From Proteles cristata cristata (Eukaryota; Chordata; Mammalia; Carnivora; Hyaenidae), in the NCBI GenBank assembly GCA_017311185.1, contig JAESUZ010000464.1, positions 310,001 through 374,000 of the forward strand: 64,000 nt of DNA. Reading direction: 5' to 3'. The notes beneath the pieces are model-generated. The model was not told the origin of the DNA, did no database searches, and saw only the letters and a list, made by a program, of their open reading frames with translations. Shown here piece after piece: positions 57,021-64,000 of this stretch. How positions within the stretch are numbered: the first letter of the stretch is position 1; the number at the start of each line of letters is the position of its first letter. The translations under genes and the position numbers were made by a program.

Positions 57021-58028
57021 CTGTGGAGAAGGTATGAGTAAGTGGACACTAAGGGTCCCAACCCCGCAGCCGCCCCCTAGGCCCTCCAACCTCATCATTT
57101 ACGGCAGAGAAGTGAGGGAAGCCCTGGGAGGGTGCGGAGAGCACGGCTGAGACACATGGAAGAGGACACTGGCCCGCGTGGTGGGAGAAGGCGGGCGGGG
57201 GGGTTAGGATCCATGCTCGTGGGCTGGGGACTTCGGGGGTCTGTGCAGGCAGCAGAGGTATGAGTGTGTGCGTGCATGTGTTTGTGTGCGTGGGGACTTC
57301 AGCGCTGTTTCTGGAGTCATTATGTAGACAGAATGAGTAATAGGTGTGGTCTGTCTCAGTAGGCCTGGGAGACAGAGTTCTTGTGCTAGAGGAAGGGGGG
57401 TCATGTGCACCTCAAACGCCCCCCACCCCCCAGGATTCCCACTCAAGAAATAGCTGCCCTAGGAGCATGCCAACAGGCAGCCTGGTTACGTCTCACAAGA
57501 GACATGCTGTAGTCTCCTCGGGAGGGGGGTTACTCGGCTCTCTCGGGGTGGGGGTCTCAAAGTCCTCTGCTCTCACTCTGCAGTCAGGTTGTGGCTGCCC
57601 ACGGACAGCAGCACCTTAGAACCAGGAGGAGACTGGGCAGAATGTCTGGCCTCTCACTCCTGTGCTCCTCCCTCCATGGTAAGTGCACCCTCACCTTCTG
57701 GGCACCCACTGGGAACCTGCGGTGATAGGAAGGGACAGACATATGAGTCCGCTCACAGACCGTGTGAAGGAGGCCCTGAGTCCTCAGCAACCTCCGCCCC
57801 GTGTCCTCCTTCTGCCGCACGGTTAGCCTCATGTTATAAGTGGGTTTCTGGATGCTGGGGAGGGCTGAGGTTTCGCCATCAAGCTTTCAGTTCCAGGACA
57901 GAGACGAGCTTTGGGAGCCAGGGGTGTCAGCTCCATTGAACCCTGAGGTGCACTGTCCATTGCAGTCATGTCCAAGTCCCTCTACCCCTGAGAGTGGTGG
58001 CAGAGGCCGACATGAGGGCATTCATTAC
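57021..58028. other. 1.0-kb intron between W7 and W8
   Basis: A short TG-rich stretch near 57260-57290; otherwise unique-looking. Confidence 0.45.
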
Positions 58029-58249
58029 CTTTTGGGCAGGTAGTGGGCTCCACAGTTGCAACCTTTTGGCAGTAGGTGCCGCCTGGGCAGGGCAGGCAGG
58101 TGTCTGCCCCAGGCAACGGGCTGAAGGTGCCAGGTTCACAGGGCTGCTCACTGTGAGCCCCTGGGGGACAGCGGAAGCCAGGAGGGCATCTGTATCCGTG
58201 GGTTCCATCAGAAGGCGAGGGCACAGCACTGCCTCCCAGGCAGATATAC
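58029..58249 (-). CDS. Exon W7: cysteine-rich repeat units
   Basis: The acceptor TCTGTCTCCTCAG|GTATATC supplies one base to finish the split glycine. The donor is AAAAG|GTAATG, phase 1. Motifs are YRCPPGFRCPPGA, PCEPGTF, CLPCPGGTYC and a final TCPK whose glycine is shared with W8. The His/Glu-rich linker AHSEQ sits between the first two motifs. Confidence 0.88.
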
Positions 58250-58988
58250 CTGAGGAGACAGAACCATGGCTAAACAGAACCAGCAGGATGATGGGGTTCT
58301 GGAGAGGCAGAAGGTGAGAGAAAGGGGTAGCCTTGGAGCCCCAGGTTATCAGAGTTGTGCTGAGGGTAAGTCCAGTGTGGCCACAGCCAAGGGTCATCCC
58401 TGGGGTGGAGGGAGGTCCCCTGGCCCTCGACTCTAAAACATGCCTCCGCCCCCGTAATAGGAAACTACACACTAGAGGCTGAGGCGCAGTGTTGGCAAGA
58501 GTCATTTTCCAGGATAAGCACGGCCCCCTCCCCAAGATTTTTCTGTCCTCCCGGCCTGTGAACAGGTGGGGCAGGACTTCCTTCTTACTGGTGGCCAGTG
58601 GCCAGCCCTTTCAACAATGGGGGGAAAATGCACCTGTCAGGCATCTCGGAGACCAGTTGGCTATTGGGCAGCGAGGTAAAGACCGAGGCCTGGTAGTGGC
58701 TACAGAGGCTGTGGAGGCTGCCTGGGACTGAGTGGGACCATAGAGCTGGCCTGGCACACCAGCACTCCTTGCATCTTGGAAGGTCAGTGCTAGGAGGGCC
58801 CGGTATCAGTTAGGCCCTGTATCATAGGGGCCACACATTGGAAGCCTATATCCTGGGGGTCAGGCTCCAGGGGCTGAGGAGAGACCACGGGATTTAGGAT
58901 TAATCTGTAACTTGGGGGCCCTGTCAGGCCTGACAGGGACCCTCCCCCTTCCTCGCACCTGAGGAGTCCAGGGTCAGGGGCCCCTCAC
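58250..58988. other. 0.7-kb intron between W6 and W7
   Basis: Unique-looking; no repeat or extra exon seen. Confidence 0.45.
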
Positions 58989-59200
58989 CCTGCATCGCAA
59001 AGGCCTGCCTCCGGGACATGGGACAGCCCAGGGTGGCTGCAGTAGTGCCCTGGGGGGCACGGCTGGCACTGGTCCTTGCTGGTCAGGCCTGGGGCAGAGG
59101 AGTAAAACCCAGGCAGGCATGGCAGTGGAGAGCCCGTTCCCCTGGGGCAGAAGAAGCCAGGAGGGCAGATGTCATTCCCAGAAAGTCCTGGGCCCTCCAC
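58989..59200 (-). CDS. Exon W6: cysteine-rich repeat units
   Basis: The acceptor CTGACTGACAG|GTGGAG is phase 0, matching W5, and the donor is GCAGG|GTGAGG (phase 2). Motifs are ICPPGFFCPRGTGS, CLPGFYSSAPG and CQPCPPGHYC. The exon ends in CDAG, which W7 continues as CDAGYIC. An alternative donor one base earlier is not GT, so this border is firm. Confidence 0.88.
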
Positions 59201-60261
59201 CTGTCAGTCAGAGAGAAGGAAGAAAGGCCTTTACATTAGAGCTGTGGTCTCAGGTTGCAAACACCTCTGCTGGCACCTGGGGCCAGGGAGACCTCAAGTA
59301 AGAGCATTCCATGCAAAATCATCCCATTACTATATGCTTCCAACTGTGCCAACCAAGGGCCTATGGAGGATGAACTAAGAGGTCTTGGAGTAGTCTCTTC
59401 CTTCCCAATACAGTGCTGGCTTCCCTCCCCTCTCTTCCTCATCCCCTGACCTAGTCTCCTCTGTGGAATCAGTGTAGAATTGGTGACTTCCAAAAGGGGC
59501 AGTCTATGTTCTAAAATGGAAGTTGGGGTTCAGAGAGGGCAAGGGCCAGGTGTGTCCAAGGTCACACCACAAGTCAGTATCAAAATGAGAACCAGAGACA
59601 ATCAACTAACACACCACACACATCTGCCCTTCTGTCTGTCCAAGAAGGTCCATGAGTCCATCCACCCAACTTACTCTCCACTACCCTGCTCTACAGTATA
59701 ATAATCTAACATACTGATGGTCGCCTTCTCACCACGTGGCTTTGAGAACATTTATCACTCCACATGCTTCTCCGTTTCTTCATGTCTAAAGTGGGGTAAC
59801 CCTGGGGCGCCTGGGTGGCTTAGTCGGTTAAGCGTCCGACTTTCGCTCGGGTCATGATCTCGCGGTTCATGGGTTCGAGCCCCGCGTCGGGCTCTGTGCT
59901 GACTGCCAGCTCAGAGCCTGGAGCCTGTTTCAGTCTGTGACTCCCTCTCTCTCTGACCCTCCCCTGCTCATGCTGTCTCTTTCTCTCTCCTAGAAATAAA
60001 TAAAACATAAAAAAAAAATTTTAAGTGGGGTAACCCTGAGGCTTCCCACAGGTCTGGCGAGGAATGCTGAGTCAACACGTATACAGCACAAGAACACTGC
60101 CCAGTACCGAATACAGGCTCTGATTACGTTACTGCTCTTCTTGTCACATGCCATCGAACCCAAGATATCACACTGGAAGGCAAATGCTTTAAAAGAAAAA
60201 AGTCACCGTTCCAGGGTAGACTCAAGACACATGTCTGGGCCATGTGCCCAGTGTCACATAC
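59201..60261. other. 1.1-kb intron between W5 and W6
   Basis: A MIR remnant at about 59505-59600 (AAGGTCACACCACAAGTCAG) and one recent SINE. Confidence 0.55.
59805..60023 (+). mobile_element. tRNA-Lys CAN-type SINE, plus, with 16-bp target-site duplication
   Basis: AAGTGGGGTAACCCTG occurs on both sides without mismatch. The head and B-box are near consensus, so the insertion is comparatively young. Confidence 0.92.
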
Positions 60262-60365
60262 CTTGTGTTTGAGGGGGGTGGGAGACACTGCTCCTCCTGT
60301 GCAGTAGTGGGCTGAGTGACAGAGCCCTGATGGCTGGGACAGTCCTTCTGATGAGCAGAACATCC
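60262..60365 (-). CDS. Exon W5: short, divergent cysteine-rich exon
   Basis: The acceptor TGCTTCTTCTAG|GGATG completes a glycine from W4 to give CPAGMFC. The donor AAG|GTATGT is close to consensus and phase 0. The exon also has CHSAHYCTGG, in which the usual Pro-x-Gly is replaced by His-Ser-Ala. It lacks a full PCPxGTF motif and is one of the few phase-0 exits in the ectodomain. Confidence 0.82.
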
Positions 60366-60929
60366 CTAGAAGAAGCAAACCCAAGGGGCAGGTGACAGAA
60401 GAACACCCCCCACCTCCCTCTGGCTCTGGTTCCAGCCCTGCCTCTCTTGGGCTATGCTCCACGTCTCCTCCCTCCCCAGGCTCTCAGACTAGCACAGGGT
60501 ATTGGCATGGCGGCCAGGCAGAGGCAGGAGTGAGCGGCAGAATGAGCTAGAGAGACACGGAGCTGCCCTGACCAGGGCAGTACTTTTCTCCATCCCTACC
60601 TTCTGAAGAAAGCATGGGGTCGGTCTTGCCCTGAGCCCTAGAGGTGCATGTTGAGTGGGCTGAAGCACAGAGCGTGAGAATCCAAAGGATGATGGGGGCT
60701 GTGGGCCTAGAGGAGGCCGGTGGGGCCCTGGCCCATGTTTGGACTTGGCTTTGCTTACCTTGACCCCGCTGTTAGACATGTGAGGGGCTGCCATGGCAAT
60801 ATGGGCCCAGGGGCCCAAGGCACCTTCCCTCATAGATTTGTTTGCCTGCCTTCCTTCTACTTTTCCTTATTCTCTCCTCAGCCCTTTAGTCTAGGCTTTC
60901 CGATGGCTAATTGTCCAGAGTCAACAAAC

Positions 60930-61079
60930 CTGCTGGGCACAGCTCACAGTCCAGTTCTGCACTGGCCCCTCGCCTGGGCCCGAATGTCCCCCGAGGGCAT
61001 GGGTGGGCAGTGCCTGAGTGGGAGCCAAGGGGACAGAAGTAGCCCTGGAGGCACAGGCTGGGGCCACCGGCTGCGCGAC
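60930..61079 (-). CDS. Exon W4: cysteine-rich repeat unit
   Basis: The acceptor GCCCCTTAG|GTCGC and donor CAGCAG|GTTTGT bound a 150-nt symmetric phase 1-1 exon. It reads CLQGYFCPLGS, CPRGTF and CELCPA, and the final glycine is split by the next intron. The first motif has Leu-Gln where neighbours have Pro-x. An exon of this kind can be gained or lost without a frame change. Confidence 0.88.
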
Positions 61080-62032
61080 CTAAGGGGCAACAGCAGGGTC
61101 AGCCTGAGCTTGCAGGGGGACCCCTACCTTCTGAGCATCCTGGTCAGAGATTTGAGACCGCTCCCATGTGCACCTCCCCTCGCCCCCCAGCTCTGAGGCT
61201 GCCCTAGCCCAGCCGCTCAGTGAAGGTGCTTTATTCTTTGTCTAATTCCTGGGCATGCTGGGTGAGAGGGGGACCCCCAACGGCTGTCCATCTGTCATCC
61301 CAGCAGAAGGTATATTGCCCAAGAAACTCTGTAGCCTCTTGAGATCTCCAGCCTTGAGGCTGACTGTCGAGCATAAAACTCTCTTTCTCTGGAAGGTGGC
61401 ACTTGCCCGTGCTGGGCACAACCAGGCCCACCACCCCTGCTGTGGTCTGCAGACTCCACCGCTTTGTTCCTGGCCTCTCTGCTGGGCCAGTAGCCGCCTG
61501 TGTATTTCTAAACCGGAACAAGGCCATATCATGATCTCAAGTGTGGAAACTGAGTCAGGCTACAACCAACTAGATCCTAGGGCCCTAGATCTCAGATTTT
61601 CCTGTCCTGCATGTATGTCCTGAGCTGGGCACATCCTGATGAGTCATCGGGCAACCCCTCCTCTTGGTTTAAGTCCCTGACCTGCCTTTCCCTTGTACCT
61701 GGACTGTTTCAGGGTCCCCTTCCCTCTACTTTGATGCCAGTTGTCATGGGCTTTATGTGGATCATAACACTATGACTATAACCAAGCTTCTGGCATAAGA
61801 ATGCCTGAGATACATTCTAACACCAAACCTAAATGAATGCATAAGGGAGGGTACCAGCAGTCTCTTGTGCTGAGCTGATTTGCTGTGCCACCTCAGGTTA
61901 GTCTCTCTCCTCTCTCTCTAACAAGGGAGGGGAACTCCTGCTCATCAGGCATCATTCCTATAGGGGCTCAAACCACTGGAACCTTGCCCTGGGACCCAGG
62001 ACCATGTGGGGGCCTTGTGTTCATCAGCCCAC
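61080..62032. other. 1.0-kb intron between W3 and W4
   Basis: No repeat or exon recognised. Open frames at 61.2-61.6 kb overlap on both strands and lack cysteine-repeat motifs. Confidence 0.5.
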
Positions 62033-62257
62033 CTGTGCCTGAGGCGTCACAGTAGAATCCTGCAGGGCAGGGCTCACAAGACCCCTTGGCTTCCTGGGGC
62101 TGGAATGTTCCATTCTCACAGGCCCGTGGCTGGGGAGATCCCTCCGGACAGTAGAAGCCACGGGGGCACCGGAAAGATGTAGGGGTTGCTGAAGTCTGGC
62201 CAGGAGGACAGTAGTAACCTGCTGAGCACGGCCCGTCTGGGAAGGGTTTCCCGGACC
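62033..62257 (-). CDS. Exon W3: cysteine-rich repeat units
   Basis: The acceptor CTCTCCACAG|GGTCC and donor CACAG|GTGGGC enclose 225 nt (two leading bases, one trailing; phase 1-1). Motifs in order are CSAGYYCPPGQ, CPRGFYCPEGS, CENGTF and CEPCPAGFYC. The two borders split glycine codons, the recurring pattern of this gene. Confidence 0.9.
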
Positions 62258-63304
62258 CTGTGGAGAGGGAGTGAAGGCAGGCTGACGCTATGACAGTGAG
62301 CCTGGCTTCAGACGAGAAAGAAGGGAAAAGAGGGACCTGGAAGAGTGCCTGGAGCTGTGCCTAAGCTTGGAAGTGTGGTGTGCCCTGAAGTTCAAGGTGC
62401 CAGACTCTGCGGCCCCTCCCAGCTCTGCTGCTCGCTCCCTATGCAGGAGGCCGCTTTCAACTCAGGTCTGTCATCTGTAAAATAGCAGCTCTGTTGTGAT
62501 GACAAGCGAGCTTAAAAGGCCTGTCTGGTCACATCCCACAGGATCACGTAGAGCCAAAATGAACGAGTGCTCACTTGGGATCCTAGAAACACAGGCCCTG
62601 CGGTGGCAGTTGGAGACGTGCATGGGCGATGGGCCAATGCCTCACATCCCTAGTCTTATTCTGGGGTGACACACCTATGCCCCTATGGAGATTCCTCAGG
62701 GGACCATTTGTGGGAATTCACACCTCGCTTCTGCTTCCTAGCACCGTGCGCTAGTCTGTTCGCTGCCCTATCATATCGAGTTCTGCATAAATGGAGCCAA
62801 CAGCCAAAGTTGACAAACGCACACCTGCTGTCTTCCTCCTCTTTGCTAGATGGTTATTGCTATGTCTCCTCTCCAGTCCTTTGACTTAGTCATGACAGGG
62901 TCTCCCGGAAGTCCTGCCCCCTGCTGCTCTGGACAGAAACCCCTGCTTCCTGAACAGGGCCATTACCTTCAAATCCCCTGTGGGTTCGATGTCCCCTCCC
63001 CTGCCCAGGACATCCAGAGCGTCTCGTCTGCCAGAAATCAGCATGCTTGGGTTGCGAGATTCATGTTCCTGTTTGTCTCTTTCCATCCCCTTCCCCACTG
63101 TGAATTCTTAGGAGTCAGAGCCAGGTCGCCTCTGCCTTTCCATCCCATCCCCATGTTCAGGCCTCAGGTAGCAACCCCTATGTAGGACCACAGGTCATAT
63201 GTGATGGAGGGGTGAAGGTGTCACCCTCAGGCAGGCTAAGTGCCTCTGGGACAAATGGATCATAAAAGGACCTCTCAGAATCCCAGAGAGACGGCTCTTG
63301 TCAC
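62258..63304. other. 1.0-kb intron between W2 and W3
   Basis: Unique-looking; nothing supported. Confidence 0.45.
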
Positions 63305-63504
63305 CTGAATCTGAGCAGAATTGTCCTGCAGAACAAGGCCTACAATCTGCAGCACTGCGGGCGCCAGGCCACTCTCGGAAGGTGCCCCTTGGGCATGGGT
63401 GCTGGGTGGGGCTCCAGGTACCCAAAGGGCAGTAGTAGCCAGCAGGACAGTCCATTGGCCGAATAGGGCTGGCGCTTGGCCTCTGAGTCCCAAAGGAACA
63501 GAAC
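63305..63504 (-). CDS. Exon W2: cysteine-rich repeat units
   Basis: The acceptor is TTTCCACAG|GTTCTG and the donor TCAG|GTGACA. One leading base completes the phase-2 codon from W1, and one base is left over (phase 1). The exon contains CPAGYYCPLGT, then CPRGTF, then CRPCSAGQFC. This is the basic module order: a YC motif, a PCPxGTF motif, then a CxxCPxG motif. It is extracellular by family resemblance. Confidence 0.88.
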
Positions 63505-63934
63505 CTGTGGAAACAGACAGTAGGTGGTCAGGAATGAAGGAGTCAGGGCCTTCTATATCTCTAGGTTTTCTAGGCATTGAGGATCGTCCAGAGGAAGAAA
63601 GCTCCTGGGACATGGAGGATCTGGGCAGAAGCGAACCCCGCCCCACCCCACCCCCCACCCCCGGGACCATCTGCGGTCAGAGGAAATGGGCGTCAAGGAG
63701 GACAACAGCCTCCTGTCTCACGAGTCTCGTGCACGAAGTCTGCAGCCCTCCACAGCCCCTGCATCGCTGTTAGGGTTTTATTTACATTGGGTTCTACAAG
63801 GCAAAGGTGCCTGCGGTACCCATGGCCACCAGTCCCGGAAGCATGTCTGAGTCCCTCTACTTTCAGAGAGAGCAGGAAAGGTCAGGTGTCACCCAGATAA
63901 AGGAGAAACCCCAGCCCCAGTAACAGCTCCTCAC

Positions 63935-64000
63935 TTTCCAGCAGGGCATGTCTTGCAGACACTCTGTCCAGGCTCATCCTGATACTGCCCTGGGGGGCAG
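63935..64000 (-). CDS. Exon W1 (partial): cysteine-rich repeat unit
   Basis: The window edge cuts this exon. The visible part reads CPPGQYQDEPGQSVCKTCPAG and stops at donor GGAAA|GTGAGG, leaving two bases (phase 2). Joined to W2 it makes CPAGKFC, the standard motif of the repeats, which supports both the frame and the splice. Further exons, the signal peptide and the start codon must lie beyond the right edge. Confidence 0.8.

Larger units (their letters stand above)
15580..64000 (-). other. Large uncharacterised gene: cysteine-rich repeat, single-pass membrane protein (3' part)
   Basis: This entry is the whole gene span; exons W1-W34 are listed separately. The frames, acceptors and donors chain with matching phases to give about 1,900 residues, open at the N-terminus. 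Residues 1 to about 1,040 hold more than thirty C-P-x-G-x-Y/F-C units spaced 20-50 residues apart. Residues 1,040-1,420 form a different membrane-proximal region, a helix of about 20 hydrophobic residues follows near 1,420-1,440, and the remaining ~460 residues are a polar tail. The unit style is that of GCC2/GCC3 or ephrin-receptor-like and TNFR-like cysteine modules, so most cysteines are probably disulphide-bonded outside the cell. That is family knowledge plus inference. No symbol is recognised; ligand and function are unknown. A decayed gene is unlikely because almost every exon is open with good splice sites. Confidence 0.85.

Noticed and set aside
1..64000. CRISPR array, bacterial operon or prophage
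   Set aside because: The repeats are SINE, LINE, LTR and microsatellite types of a mammalian genome; no spacer-repeat array or ribosome-site-led operons exist.

Overview
This is a stretch of mammalian nuclear genome. The interspersed repeats point to a cat-like (feliform) carnivore. About twenty tRNA-Lys-derived CAN-type SINEs are scattered through it, with heads of the form GGGCGCCTGGGTGGCTCAGT and a body reading GTCGGGCTCTGTGCTGAC. There are also carnivore-type LINE-1 pieces, MIRs, a HAL1, a MaLR LTR and six copies of one LTR. There are no bacterial features; short open frames are mostly chance or repeat-derived.

The main content is one large multi-exon gene on the minus strand. It enters at the right edge (its 5' end lies beyond position 64000) and ends near 15.6 kb. 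I rebuilt 34 exons (W1-W34, numbered 5'->3') by matching cysteine-rich or conserved frames to AG acceptors and GT donors. Reading phase carries through every junction except one doubtful acceptor (W22). The in-window product is about 1,900 residues. It has a long ectodomain with more than thirty short C-x-x-G-x-Y/F-C units (GCC2/GCC3, ephrin-receptor-like or TNFR-like style), then a different cysteine-bearing segment, a compact beta-looking membrane-proximal module, one transmembrane helix, and an intracellular tail with helical, probably coiled-coil, segments. It ends in a TGA and a canonical AATAAA. I do not recognise an established gene symbol.

Layout: 1-4.8 kb is a 5'-complete minus-strand LINE-1 nested with SINEs and older L1 pieces. 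From 4.8 to 15.5 kb is intergenic, with L1 tails, three LTR copies (8.2-10.5 kb), an orphan CpG island (10.7-11.35 kb), MIRs and a TG microsatellite. From 15.6 to 41 kb lie the 3' (membrane and tail) exons, with long repeat-laden introns. From 41 to 47 kb is one long intron holding HAL1, L1, a 5S rRNA pseudogene and a MaLR LTR. From 47 to 64 kb the cysteine-rich exons are packed densely.

How the parts fit: many ectodomain exons are bounded by phase-1 introns that split the glycine of the CPxG motif, so exons can be duplicated or lost without breaking frame. This suggests growth by exon duplication into a long rod-like extracellular region, tethered by one helix to a tail that could bind partners through helical segments. 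The function is not known from sequence.
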